Below, piece by piece: positions 42,948-51,708 of a DNA stretch of 64,000 bases (the first letter of the stretch is position 1; every line of letters begins with the position of its first letter). The notes below the pieces were generated by a model, which worked only from the letters and a program-made list of their open reading frames with translations, was not told where the DNA came from and searched no databases. The stretch is from Alphaproteobacteria bacterium (GTDB lineage: Bacteria > Pseudomonadota > Alphaproteobacteria > Sphingomonadales > Kordiimonadaceae): positions 1-64,000 of the forward strand of contig SBGU01000053.1 of NCBI GenBank assembly GCA_006226495.1, given 5' to 3'. The position numbers were made by a program, and so were the translations under genes.

Positions 42948-43910
42948 ATGAGCCTTGATATCACTGACGTAGAAGAACTCAGGAGTATCGACCTGGAAGC
43001 GCGGGTGGAAATCGCACGCAAGGTCGGCCGTGTGCTCGCGCGCCAGAATAGTGGCGACAGCGACCGCGATGCGATCGAGCTTGCGCGTCTGTTGGTCGAG
43101 GATGTGGCGGTTTCCGTGCGCGAGGCGCTGTCGCGCGAGCTGAAATCCTGCAATTTCCTGCCCAAGGATATCATCGCCCGGCTGGCACAGGATATCGACC
43201 AGGTATCCATGCCGTTCCTCGTGGCCTCGCAGGCCATGGACGACAATATCCTCGAGGAAATCGTGCGCAGTTGCGGCGACGGCGCCCAGACCGCCATCGC
43301 ACGCCGGAACGGGCTGTCGGAAGCCGTGGGGTATGCGATCAGCGATGTCGGCAGCCAGGATGCGGTCGAAACCCTGGTGGACAATGACAGTGCTTTCCTG
43401 TCCGAGCGTTCCTGCGCCCGGGTCGTGGACCGTTTCCCGGAAGAACGCAGCCTCATGGAAAAGCTGGCATCCCGCGCCGACCTGCCGGCGGCGCTGGTAG
43501 AACGGGTGATCTTCAAGGTTTCCAAACATTATGGCGAATATCTGAACCAGAAGTTCGGGCTGTCGACCGACTATGCCTCCTATCTGGTGTCCATGGCCAA
43601 CCGGCAGGTTTTCTCCCGCACCCTCGAGATGGCGCCGCTGTCGGAGATCGAGAATTACCTGACCCAGCTTCATGGCATGAAGGGGCTGACCTCCGACGTG
43701 CTTTTGAACTATCTGCAGAACAGCAATGTGCGGCTTTTCACCATGGCGCTGTCGGTGCTGATGGGCCGCCCCTATGACGTTATGGAAATGGCGCTTGCCA
43801 AAGGTGACAAGAAGCTGCTGGCGCGGCTTCTGGAAACTGCGGGCTTTTCCAAATCGGTTATCGGTGTGCTGCTGATCGCCTACGAGCGCCTGTTGCCGAG
43901 CGGGAAATAG
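42948..43910 (+). CDS. DUF2336 domain protein
   Basis: A 320-residue, all-helical DUF2336 protein typical of alphaproteobacteria, with VGRVLARQNSGDSDRDAIELARLLVEDVAVSVREALSRELKSC near the N-terminus and HEAT-like helices after. The DUF2336 class is not biochemically defined; members are often near motility or regulatory genes. There is no signal peptide or membrane helix. The 3' flank carries the sigma-54 enhancer dyads, which begin 2 nt after its stop. Confidence 0.82.
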   Translation: MSLDITDVEELRSIDLEARVEIARKVGRVLARQNSGDSDRDAIELARLLVEDVAVSVREALSRELKSCNFLPKDIIARLAQDIDQVSMPFLVASQAMDDNILEEIVRSCGDGAQTAIARRNGLSEAVGYAISDVGSQDAVETLVDNDSAFLSERSCARVVDRFPEERSLMEKLASRADLPAALVERVIFKVSKHYGEYLNQKFGLSTDYASYLVSMANRQVFSRTLEMAPLSEIENYLTQLHGMKGLTSDVLLNYLQNSNVRLFTMALSVLMGRPYDVMEMALAKGDKKLLARLLETAGFSKSVIGVLLIAYERLLPSGK

Positions 43911-43911
43911 C

Positions 43912-43980
43912 TGTCCCAAATCGGGACATGTACCAATTTGGTACATTTCAAATTTATGCAGACTGTCCCAAGATGGGGCA
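43912..43980 (+). promoter_or_regulatory. Three 17-bp dyads, putative sigma-54 activator sites
   Basis: Three dyads of identical length fit one consensus TGTCCCAA-N-TTGGGACA: TGTCCCAAATCGGGACA (43912-43928), TGTACCAATTTGGTACA (43929-43945, directly abutting) and TGTCCCAAGATGGGGCA (43964-43980). Their centres lie about 127, 110 and 75 bp upstream of the predicted start point. The middle one resembles an NtrC site (TGCACC-N5-GGTGCA). Such distal repeated sites are how sigma-54 enhancer-binding proteins work. The activator itself is not identified. Confidence 0.72.
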
Positions 43981-44020
43981 GGTAATCGGCAACTCATTGA
44001 TATTGCTATGGATTGGTTTC

Positions 44021-44035
44021 TGGCACATGCCTTGC
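44021..44035 (+). promoter_or_regulatory. Sigma-54 (-24/-12) promoter
   Basis: The sequence TGGCACATGCCTTGC has the GG and GC elements at the exact spacing of the consensus TGGCACG-N4-TTGC, with one mismatch (A for the last G of the left half). The start point is expected near 44047. It is preceded by three activator dyads and followed by a predicted small RNA. Confidence 0.8.
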
Positions 44036-44046
44036 GATTGTCTGTG

Positions 44047-44172
44047 TGCCTGTCGGGTTTTGCCTGAGATCCGGGAGGTACTCGAAACGAGTTACGTGCC
44101 GATCATTTGCCTGAGTGATCAGCACCGGAACTGTGCGGCGGACGGGTTAATCCCCTGTCCGCCCGTTTTTTT
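44047..44172 (+). ncRNA. Predicted sigma-54-dependent small RNA
   Basis: A transcript of about 125 nt is predicted from the sigma-54 promoter to a strong terminator. It has no ATG. The sequence TTTGCCTGAG occurs twice (44059-44068 and 44106-44115) and each copy sits in a hairpin loop: CGGG/TCCG stem around the first, GATCA/TGATC stem around the second. A third hairpin, ACTCG-AAA-CGAGT, lies between them. Repeated loop sequences suggest a target-binding seed. Its targets are unknown. Alternatively this could be an attenuated leader of the acyltransferase gene. Confidence 0.7.
44137..44172 (+). terminator. Intrinsic terminator of the predicted small RNA
   Basis: Stem GGCGGAC / GTCCGCC (44137-44143 with 44157-44163) extended inside by GGG / CCC, followed by CG and seven T residues. 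It precedes the next gene by about 90 nt. Confidence 0.85.
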
Positions 44173-44264
44173 ATGGGGTCTTGGCGAACAGCGTGGTTTC
44201 GGCTAGGGTGCGCGGCCCGCAGCGGGAAACGGGATGCTGTATCGGGTAGGGGCAGGGAAGTCAG

Positions 44265-44846
44265 GTGTCCGAAAAACTGATCTATGACAGCCGCTTTTTC
44301 AGCGGTGTGCTGCATTATGTTGGCAAGGCCTTCCTGTGGGCCGGGCGCTGGCGCCTTGTCGGGCACCTGCCGGATACGCCGAAATTTGTTGCGATCGCAG
44401 CGCCACATTCCAGCAACTGGGACTTTCCCCTGTTCATGGCTGTCGTGGGCGCCTTCCGCATTCGTGTGCGTTTCCTCGGCAAACACAGCCTGTTCGAAGG
44501 CCCGTTCGGCTGGCTGTTCTATTGGCTGGGCGGCATTCCGGTCCGGCGCGAAAGCGCGGGGGCACGTGACCTGGTGGACGAAGCCGTAACGGCCTTTACG
44601 AACCACGAGCAGATGATCCTGGGCCTGGCACCCGAAGGCACCCGGTCGAAGGTCGAGCGCTGGAAAAGCGGTTATTACCGGATCGCGATCGCGGCTGGTG
44701 TGCCGATCCAGCTTGCGTTTGTTGATTCCACCACACGCGAAATCGGCCTTGGCCCCTTATTCCTGCCGACCGGCGACATGGCGGCCGACACGGCCACCAT
44801 CCAGGCTTTTTATGAAGGCAAAACCGGCGTGCGCCGCAAGGGCTAG
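44265..44846 (+). CDS. Lysophospholipid acyltransferase family protein
   Basis: A 193-residue acyltransferase of the PlsC-like superfamily starting at a GTG after GGGAAG. The catalytic HSSNWD (H-x4-D) is at residue ~48 and the phosphate-contact APEGTRSK at ~123, while FLGKHSLFEGPFGWLF and GGIPVRR complete the family pattern. It lacks an obvious transmembrane anchor and is shorter than PlsC. It probably moves an acyl chain to a glycerol- or polyol-phosphate. It follows the predicted sRNA terminator and converges on the FAD dehydrogenase gene. Confidence 0.88.
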   Translation: MSEKLIYDSRFFSGVLHYVGKAFLWAGRWRLVGHLPDTPKFVAIAAPHSSNWDFPLFMAVVGAFRIRVRFLGKHSLFEGPFGWLFYWLGGIPVRRESAGARDLVDEAVTAFTNHEQMILGLAPEGTRSKVERWKSGYYRIAIAAGVPIQLAFVDSTTREIGLGPLFLPTGDMAADTATIQAFYEGKTGVRRKG

Positions 44847-46261
44847 CCGAACAGCACACCCGGGTTCAGGATGTTGTTGGGGTCAAGCGCGGCCTTGATG
44901 GCGCGCATGGCCGCCAGTTCGGCTGGCGGTTTCAGGCGCGTGAGTTCGTCCCGCTTCAACGTGCCGATGCCGTGCTCGGCGGAAATCGAGCCTCCCATCG
45001 ATACCACGATATCATGCACCATGGCATTCATGGCTTCCCACTGGGCCAGGAAGGCCTGTTTGTCGCCACCCTTGGGCTGCATGATGTTGAAATGGATATT
45101 GCCGTCGCCCAGGTGCCCGAAGGGCGTGGTGCGGCTGCCGGGATAGCCGGCTTCGATGGCGGCTGTGGCTTCCGCAAGGAACGCGGGCACCTTGGACACC
45201 GGCACCGAAATATCGTGCTTGATGCTGCCGCCTTCATGTTTCTGGGCTTCCGACATGCTTTCGCGCAGGCGCCAGAAGTCCTGGCCCTGCCCAACCGTGG
45301 CGGCAATGGCGCCGTCGAGAATGCGGCCTGCGTCCAGTTCGGCTTCGAGCCATGCCTCAAGCGCGGTGGCGAGGCCGGGGTCCGGGCGGCTGGTGGCGAC
45401 ATCCGTGAGCACGCACCAGGGATAGGGGGCATCCAGGGGATCACGCGCACCGGGGATATGGCTGAATACCATCTCAAGCCCGCCACGCGGCATCAACTCG
45501 AACGCCGACACCCGGTCCCCCGTTGCTTCGCGAAGCGAGGACAGGAGTTTGAGCGCGACAGCCGGGCTTTCGACCGCCAGCCAGCAGGTGTGTTTCTGCC
45601 GTTCGGGCGGCGACAGTTTGAAGGTGGCTTTGGTGACGATACCAAGCGTGCCCTCGGCCCCCACCAGCAACTGGGCAAGGTTATAGCCGGTGTTGTCTTT
45701 CCTGAGCGACGACAGGCTGTTCACGATCTCGCCCGTCGGCAGCACGGCTTCGATGCCCAGCACCAGCGCGCGGGTGGTGCCGTATCTCAATACATGCACG
45801 CCGCCGGCGTTTGTGGAGATCACACCGCCCGCGGTGCAACTGCCTTCAGACGCCAGCGACAGCGGGAACAGGCGGTCGACATCCGCCGCCGCCGCCTGCA
45901 GGGCCGCGACCGGCGCGCCCGCTTCGGCGGTGATGGAAAAATCTTCGGCGTCCACCGCCAAGATGCGGTTCATGCGCTTGGTGCTGACCAGAATTTCGTC
46001 CCGGCCCTCAAGCCCCGGTGTGCCGCCACCCACAAGGCCGGTGTTGCCGCCCTGTGGCACGATATTGATCCGGTGTTCCTGGCAGTAACGCACGATGGCC
46101 GACAGCGTTTTTGTATCCGCCGGCATCAGCATCAAGGGGCAGTTGCCCTGGAATTTGTCACGCCATTCTGTCAGGTGCGGCGCCAGTTCGGCGGCGTCCT
46201 GGCTTGCCCCGCCGGGGCCGGCAATCTTGATCAGCGCATCCATATGCTTGGGGTCGATCAT
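44843..46261 (-). CDS. FAD-linked 2-hydroxyacid dehydrogenase (GlcD/D2HGDH-like)
   Basis: A 472-residue FAD oxidoreductase. The FAD-binding PCMH-type N-terminus carries NIVPQGGNTGLVGGG near residue 80 and SEGSCTAGGVISTNAGGVHVLRYG near 148. The C-terminal FAD-oxidase half has TPFGHLGDGNIHFN near residue 385 and SAEHGIGTLKRDEL near 440. The closest classes are D-2-hydroxyglutarate, D-lactate and glycolate dehydrogenases; choosing between them needs a tree. The start at 46261 lies 1 nt after the tsaC stop, so the genes are coupled. Its 3' end overlaps the acyltransferase gene by 4 nt. Confidence 0.9.
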   Translation of the reverse strand: MIDPKHMDALIKIAGPGGASQDAAELAPHLTEWRDKFQGNCPLMLMPADTKTLSAIVRYCQEHRINIVPQGGNTGLVGGGTPGLEGRDEILVSTKRMNRILAVDAEDFSITAEAGAPVAALQAAAADVDRLFPLSLASEGSCTAGGVISTNAGGVHVLRYGTTRALVLGIEAVLPTGEIVNSLSSLRKDNTGYNLAQLLVGAEGTLGIVTKATFKLSPPERQKHTCWLAVESPAVALKLLSSLREATGDRVSAFELMPRGGLEMVFSHIPGARDPLDAPYPWCVLTDVATSRPDPGLATALEAWLEAELDAGRILDGAIAATVGQGQDFWRLRESMSEAQKHEGGSIKHDISVPVSKVPAFLAEATAAIEAGYPGSRTTPFGHLGDGNIHFNIMQPKGGDKQAFLAQWEAMNAMVHDIVVSMGGSISAEHGIGTLKRDELTRLKPPAELAAMRAIKAALDPNNILNPGVLFG

Positions 46262-46262
46262 A

Positions 46263-47216
46263 TCAGTCCCTCGGGGCGGCGGCGCGCGCCAGTCGGTCGT
46301 TGATGGCGATGCCGACGCCTTCGTTCGGTACCGGCGCCACGGCAATCGTGTCTTGGCCAAACGTATCGGCTTTTCGCAATGTTTCAAACAGGTTGTGGGC
46401 GGCTTCTGACAGATTACCTGAGGCACTGAGGCTGATATCGCCCGCCACATCCCCAAACCCGATCAGGATTTCGCCTGCCTGTCTTTCGGTCGCATTCAGC
46501 CTGACGGCGGCCGTCGGCGCATAATGGCTCGCAAGCTGCCCGGGCGCCGTAATCGTGCTGTCGTCGCGGGCATAAACCGGTTGGCCGGTCGCGGCCGTGA
46601 TGTCGTCGGGCGTGATGCTGCCGGGCCTCAGCAGATACAGTTTTTCATCCCGCACCCCCACGATGGTGCTTTCGATCCCGACCCCGGTGCGGCCGCCGTC
46701 GAGAATCAGCGGCAGGCGCCCGGACAGGCCTTCCAGCACATCGGCGGCACTTGTGGGCGACAATTTGCCGGACGGATTGGCACTGGGTGCCGCGATCGGG
46801 CGGTCCAGTTTGGCGATGATTTTGCGTGTGATGTCACTGTCCGGCGACCGCACGGCCAGGGTGTCAAGGCCCGCCGTCACGGTGGGGGCGATGCCGGCAT
46901 CGGCACGGCGCGGCAACACGATGGTCAGGGGGCCCGGCCAGAAGGCGCCCATCAGGCTGCGGGCAAGTGACGTTACGGCGACATAGCGTGCCGCCATATC
47001 GGCATCGGTGACATGGCAGATCAGCGGGTTGTGGGCCGGGCGTCCCTTGGCGGCATAAATCTTTTGCACTGCAGCATCATTCAGCGCATCGGCGGCAAGG
47101 CCATAGACGGTTTCGGTCGGGACCGCGACCAGTTCACCGGCAACAAGCTGCTGGACGGCGGCGGAAATCGCGCCATCTTCATGGGCAGAAACGACTTGTG
47201 TTTTAAATGTTGCCAT
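46263..47216 (-). CDS. tsaC: L-threonylcarbamoyladenylate synthase, Sua5 type
   Basis: A 317-residue protein. The N-terminal YrdC domain (residues ~10-205) has VPTETVYGLAADAL and APSANPSGKLSPTSA; the C-terminal Sua5 domain follows to the end, making it the long Sua5 form rather than the short TsaC. It makes threonylcarbamoyl-AMP from Thr, bicarbonate and ATP for t6A37 of ANN-decoding tRNAs. The start at 47216 is fixed by homology. The downstream dehydrogenase is coupled with a 1-nt gap. Confidence 0.94.
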   Translation of the reverse strand: MATFKTQVVSAHEDGAISAAVQQLVAGELVAVPTETVYGLAADALNDAAVQKIYAAKGRPAHNPLICHVTDADMAARYVAVTSLARSLMGAFWPGPLTIVLPRRADAGIAPTVTAGLDTLAVRSPDSDITRKIIAKLDRPIAAPSANPSGKLSPTSAADVLEGLSGRLPLILDGGRTGVGIESTIVGVRDEKLYLLRPGSITPDDITAATGQPVYARDDSTITAPGQLASHYAPTAAVRLNATERQAGEILIGFGDVAGDISLSASGNLSEAAHNLFETLRKADTFGQDTIAVAPVPNEGVGIAINDRLARAAAPRD

Positions 47217-47335
47217 GCACAAATTTCACCCGAAATGACGGCGGCAGGCGAACGCAATGTTGCTTCGCCCCTTGCTGATAGGCCAGCCAAGGCTGGCTGA
47301 CAATGGTTTTAACGGGAATTCGGGAAGTTTGGAAC

Positions 47336-49129
47336 ATGAGCGAGTATCGCGCACCCCTGGAAGAAATACGCTTTGCCCTCGAGACAGTTGGTGGCCTGAA
47401 GGACTGGACGTCCCTGCCGGGTTTCGAGGAAGCGAGCGAGGATCTGGCCCTGGCGGTGCTCGAGGAAGCGGGCAAGCTTGCGGGTGAAGTGATCGCGCCC
47501 ACCAACAGGATCGGCGACGAAATCGGCGCCAAGCTGACCGAAGGTGGTGTCGTCAGCCCCGATGCCTTCAAGCCCATGCACCAGGCCTATGTGGAAGGCG
47601 GCTGGCCGACCCTGTCGGCAGACCCGGAACTGGGCGGGCAGGGCCTGCCGGGCACCCTGTCGATTGCGGTCACCGAAATGGTGACATCCGCCAACATGGC
47701 CTACAGCCTGATGCCGCTTCTGACCAGCGGCGCCATCGAGGCCATCAATGCCCACGGCACCGATGACCAGCGCCAGATGTACCTGCCCAAAATGATCGAC
47801 GGCACCTGGTCGGGCGCCATGAACCTCACTGAACCGGCTGCCGGCTCGGACGTTGGCGCCCTGCGCGCCAAGGCTGAACGGCAGGCGGACGGCAGCTATT
47901 TGGTGACCGGCCAGAAGATTTTCATCACCTGGGGCGACCATGACCTCGTGGAGAATGTCATCCACCTTGTGCTGGCGCGTCTGCCGGATGCGCCGGCCGG
48001 CACCGGCGGCATCAGCATGTTCCTGGTGCCGAAATACCATGTGAATGCGGACGGTTCGCTGGGCGCGCGCAACGATGTGCGTGTGGTCAGTCTTGAACAC
48101 AAGCTGGGCATTCATGCAAGCCCGACCTGTGTGATGAGCTTCGGCGACGAAGGCAAATGTGTCGGTTATATCGTGGGTGAAGAGAACAAGGGCATGCGCA
48201 ACATGTTCACCATGATGAACCATGCCCGTATCGGTGTCGGTCTGCAGGGTGTTTCGGTGGCCGAACGTGCCTACCAGCAGTCGGTCGCGTTCGCGCGCGA
48301 CCGGGTGCAATCGGCCGCCATCGGCGCCAAAACCCGCGATGCGGTGACCATTATCCACCACCCCGATGTGCGCCGCATGCTGATGACCATGCGCGCCACA
48401 ACCGATGCTGCCCGCGCCATCATCTACCGGAACGTCTGGGCCGCAGACCGGGCCCACAAGGCGGCGGATATTGACGTGCGCAAACAGGCGCAGGGTGAAG
48501 CCGACCTTCTGACCCCCATCTCCAAGGCCTATGCGACCGATATCGGCTGCGAGGCCGCGTCGCTTGGTGTGCAGATCCATGGCGGCATGGGGTTCATCGA
48601 AGACACCGGCGCGGCGCAGCATTACCGCGACATCCGTATCGCACCCATATACGAGGGCACCAACGGTATCCAGGCGCTCGATCTGGTTGGCCGCAAGCTC
48701 AATATGGACGGCGGCCAGCACTGGCAGGCGCTGATCGCGGAAATGCGCGCGTTCGCAGATGGGATGGGCGGCGCACTTGCCGGCCAGAAAGCCGGGCTGA
48801 CGGCGGGTATCGACGCGCTGGCGGAAGCTGCGGATACGCTTTTCAAAAATGGTTTCGATGGCATTGTCGACACGGCAGGGGCGGCGGTGCCGTACCTGCG
48901 GCTGTTCGGCACCGTCCTGGGTGCCTACCTTCTGTGCCTGCAAGCGGCGGAGGCCGAAAAGCGCCTTACGTCCGGTGACGGCAAACCGGCGTTCCTCAAG
49001 TCCAAGATCACGGTTGCGCAGTTTTTTGTCGAACAACTGTTGCCTTCTGCGACGGCGCTTCTAGGTCCTGTGAAGGCGGGTGCCGCCAGCCTGATGGCCA
49101 TGGCCGAGGATGATTTCGCGCGCCACTAG
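47336..49129 (+). CDS. Acyl-CoA dehydrogenase, DmdC-like long form
   Basis: A 597-residue acyl-CoA dehydrogenase, longer than the classic ~390 residues because of an extra C-terminal domain. FAD-site motifs: NLTEPAAGSDVGALR near residue 163 and QKIFITWGDHDL near 198; catalytic Glu is in APIYEGTNGIQALDLVGRKL near residue 440. The length and the GMRNMFTMMNHARIGVG segment match DmdC-type (3-methylmercaptopropionyl-CoA) and related medium-chain enzymes. The actual substrate is not provable. The start at 47336 is the homology start. An MBL hydrolase gene follows by 53 nt. Confidence 0.92.
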   Translation: MSEYRAPLEEIRFALETVGGLKDWTSLPGFEEASEDLALAVLEEAGKLAGEVIAPTNRIGDEIGAKLTEGGVVSPDAFKPMHQAYVEGGWPTLSADPELGGQGLPGTLSIAVTEMVTSANMAYSLMPLLTSGAIEAINAHGTDDQRQMYLPKMIDGTWSGAMNLTEPAAGSDVGALRAKAERQADGSYLVTGQKIFITWGDHDLVENVIHLVLARLPDAPAGTGGISMFLVPKYHVNADGSLGARNDVRVVSLEHKLGIHASPTCVMSFGDEGKCVGYIVGEENKGMRNMFTMMNHARIGVGLQGVSVAERAYQQSVAFARDRVQSAAIGAKTRDAVTIIHHPDVRRMLMTMRATTDAARAIIYRNVWAADRAHKAADIDVRKQAQGEADLLTPISKAYATDIGCEAASLGVQIHGGMGFIEDTGAAQHYRDIRIAPIYEGTNGIQALDLVGRKLNMDGGQHWQALIAEMRAFADGMGGALAGQKAGLTAGIDALAEAADTLFKNGFDGIVDTAGAAVPYLRLFGTVLGAYLLCLQAAEAEKRLTSGDGKPAFLKSKITVAQFFVEQLLPSATALLGPVKAGAASLMAMAEDDFARH

Positions 49130-49182
49130 GCGCAGAATGGGCGAAAAGGCCGGGCACGGCACAGGACCGAGAAAGAGGGATC

Positions 49183-50385
49183 ATGGCAGAAGATCAAGCC
49201 GCAGAAGAAACCGTCGCCCCCGATCAGGCGGCGGAGGACACCAATGTCGTCGATCACCGCAGCCCGGCAGCCGAGGTTGATGACGGCCTCAGGTACCCGT
49301 TCGAGGGCACGCCAGAAGCCGGTTCGGTGATCGAGGTGGCCAAAGGTGTCTTCTGGGCCCGCATCCCGTTGCCCTGGTCGCTCGATCATATCAATGTCTA
49401 TCTGTTCGACGAGGGCGACGGCTGGACCATTGTCGACACCGGGTCGAACGGCAGCCGCGGCATCGAAGCCTGGGAAGCCATCGAAGCCAGCGTGTTTGGC
49501 GGCAAGCCGGTCACCCGCGTGATCGCGACCCACTTGCACCCCGACCATCTGGGCCTGGCGGGCTGGCTGGTCGAACGCCACAAGGCGTCCTTTGCCATGA
49601 CCATGACCGAATATCTGATGGCCAGCCACCTGTGGGCCGGGGCGGCGCAGGAATTCCCGGAACATGAGCTTGAATATCTGTTCTCGATGGGCGTGGACCG
49701 GCAGTATGAGCCGATGATCCGCAGCGCTGGGTTCGGCAACTATAAACGCGGTGTGCACAGCATTCCGCCGGTGTTCACCCGATTGGAGGACGGCTCGGAG
49801 ATCGACCTCGGCAACCGCCGCTGGCGCGTGATCATGGGCCGGGGCCATTCGCCCGAACATGCCTGCCTTCTGTGTCTTGACGAGCCCTTGTTCATTTCGG
49901 GCGATCAGGTGTTGCCGCGGATCACGTCAAATGTGTCGGTCTATGCCCGTGAACCCATGGCAAATCCGCTGGCACACTGGATCGCCAGTCTTGACCGGCT
50001 GAAGCAGATCGGCGGCGACCCGCTGGTATTGCCGGCGCACGGGCAGGTCTTCTACGGTCTGCATGCGCGCCTTGATGCGCTGATCGACGGGCATCTGAGG
50101 AAACTGCGCTCTTTGCATGGCCGCATCGCCGAAAAGCCGCGCTCGCCTGTGCAGACTTTTCCGGCGCTGTTTCGGCGCAAGATCACCGGTTTCGACTTTT
50201 TCCTGGCGCTGGGCGAGGCGGTGTCCCACATCAACCTCCTGGAATCGGTTGGCCTGGCGTCCCGCAGTTTCGACGACGGTGTCTACCGCTTCGAGGCGCA
50301 GGGAACCTACGATGAAACCGATGTCATGGCATCCGTGATGGCGCTCAAGGGTGTGCCTTTGAGGTCACTGGCCGACTTTGAATGA
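49183..50385 (+). CDS. Metallo-beta-lactamase fold hydrolase
   Basis: A 400-residue MBL-fold enzyme. The zinc-site motif THLHPDHLG (HxHxDH) is near residue 117, with further ligands in GRGHSPEH, SGDQVLP and PAHGQVFY. An acidic, low-complexity N-terminus of about 35 residues precedes the domain. It starts with GAGGG and follows the acyl-CoA dehydrogenase by 53 nt, so it may be a thioesterase or a lactonase-like step in the same pathway, which is inference. No signal peptide. Confidence 0.9.
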   Translation: MAEDQAAEETVAPDQAAEDTNVVDHRSPAAEVDDGLRYPFEGTPEAGSVIEVAKGVFWARIPLPWSLDHINVYLFDEGDGWTIVDTGSNGSRGIEAWEAIEASVFGGKPVTRVIATHLHPDHLGLAGWLVERHKASFAMTMTEYLMASHLWAGAAQEFPEHELEYLFSMGVDRQYEPMIRSAGFGNYKRGVHSIPPVFTRLEDGSEIDLGNRRWRVIMGRGHSPEHACLLCLDEPLFISGDQVLPRITSNVSVYAREPMANPLAHWIASLDRLKQIGGDPLVLPAHGQVFYGLHARLDALIDGHLRKLRSLHGRIAEKPRSPVQTFPALFRRKITGFDFFLALGEAVSHINLLESVGLASRSFDDGVYRFEAQGTYDETDVMASVMALKGVPLRSLADFE

Positions 50386-50498
50386 CGGCAGGCTGCTGGA
50401 TTTCTTCCGCCGATTAGCTTTGCGTGCCGGCCATCTGCGGCCTATAACACCGCTTAGTGACTTGGGGCCAGATTGGCAAAACAGGATTGAGGTTATTT

Positions 50499-50756
50499 AT
50501 GAGCGACGCAAAGGGCGGACCGCAGGACTTGGCGCACATGAGTTTCGAGGAGGCCATGTCGGCCCTTGAACAAGTGGTGGCCCGGCTCGAATCCGGCAAT
50601 GCCTCGCTCGAACAATCCATCGAGCTTTACACGCGCGGCACGGCCCTTAAGGCCCACTGCGAAGCCAAGCTCAAGGACGCCCAGGCCAAGATCGAAAAAA
50701 TCACGCTGGATGACGCCGGCGCAGCAAAAAGCACGGCGCCGTTTGATGTCGATTAG
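50499..50756 (+). CDS. xseB: Exodeoxyribonuclease VII small subunit
   Basis: An 85-residue XseB. The start at 50499 gives the usual form, with SFEEAMSALEQVVARLESGNASLEQSIELYTRGTALKAHCEAKL as the two-helix hairpin that binds XseA. The xseA gene is not here, as is normal in alphaproteobacteria. It is followed directly by ispA, whose GTG start begins 10 nt downstream. Confidence 0.95.
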   Translation: MSDAKGGPQDLAHMSFEEAMSALEQVVARLESGNASLEQSIELYTRGTALKAHCEAKLKDAQAKIEKITLDDAGAAKSTAPFDVD

Positions 50757-50766
50757 GAGTGCGCAG

Positions 50767-51660
50767 GTGCAAAGCGGTCCGCTTCAGGAGGCCCTTTCCG
50801 CGACGTCGACTGCTGTCGAACGTGTGCTGGACCCCATTCTGGCGATCCCGCCCGGGCCTGAGGCCCGCGTGGTTGAAGCCATGCGCTATTCCGTGTTTTC
50901 GGGCGGCAAGCGCCTGAGGCCGTTCCTGGTGCTCGCGAGCGCCGAGCTGTTTGATGTCGAACGCGCCCACGCCCTGCGGGTCGCGGCGGCCATCGAATGC
51001 ATCCACTGTTATTCCCTGATCCATGACGACCTGCCGGCGATGGACGACGACGACCTGCGCCGGGGCAAACCCACAGTGCACAAGGCGTTCGACGAAGCCA
51101 CCGCCATCCTGGCCGGTGACGCGCTGGTGTCGCTGGCGTTTGAAATCCTGGCCGACGACGCCACCCACAGCGATCCGTTTGTGCGGCTTGAACTGGTGCG
51201 CAAGCTGGCGCACGCCTCGGGCCATCACGGCATGGTCGGCGGTCAGATGATCGACCTGAGCGCCGAGCGCATGGGCCTTGATGAAGCCGCCATCCACCGG
51301 CTGCAACAGATGAAAACCGGCGCCCTGATCAGTTTTTCGGCGGAATCCGGCGCCATCATGGGGCATGCGGGCAAACAGGCGCGCGCCGCGCTGCATGGTT
51401 ATGCACGCGACCTGGGGCTGGCGTTCCAGATTGCCGACGACCTGTTGGATGTTGAAGGTTCGCCCGAAGAAGTGGGCAAGGCCACAGGAAAAGATGCCGA
51501 CGCGGGCAAGGCCACCCTTGTCGGTCTTATGGGGGTTGAGAGGGCGCGCCAGCAGGCGGTGGTGCTGACCGACCAGGCTATCGCACATCTGTCCATGTTC
51601 GACGAACGGGCCTCGCTTTTGCGCGCCGTTGCACATTTTGCTATAAATCGTCGCACCTGA
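50767..51660 (+). CDS. ispA: Polyprenyl synthetase (farnesyl diphosphate synthase)
   Basis: A 297-residue prenyltransferase. GTG at 50767 with TAGGAG 7 nt upstream is preferred over the ATG at 50746, which would overlap xseB and has no good site. The first aspartate-rich motif is HDDLPAMDDDD near residue 86 and the second is QIADDLLD near residue 225; SGGKRLRPFL is the pyrophosphate-binding piece. It condenses IPP with DMAPP/GPP to make farnesyl diphosphate for quinones and undecaprenyl-PP. Part of the xseB-ispA-dxs run. Confidence 0.93.
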   Translation: MQSGPLQEALSATSTAVERVLDPILAIPPGPEARVVEAMRYSVFSGGKRLRPFLVLASAELFDVERAHALRVAAAIECIHCYSLIHDDLPAMDDDDLRRGKPTVHKAFDEATAILAGDALVSLAFEILADDATHSDPFVRLELVRKLAHASGHHGMVGGQMIDLSAERMGLDEAAIHRLQQMKTGALISFSAESGAIMGHAGKQARAALHGYARDLGLAFQIADDLLDVEGSPEEVGKATGKDADAGKATLVGLMGVERARQQAVVLTDQAIAHLSMFDERASLLRAVAHFAINRRT

Positions 51661-51708
51661 AGGCTATGTGTGCCGCCGCTGACATAAAAAGACTATAATA
51701 GGCGTGTA

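Noticed and set aside
43928-44206. A 92-codon open frame across the predicted sRNA
   Set aside because: It starts inside the activator dyads, upstream of the promoter, and continues through the terminator. No ribosome site and no coding character.
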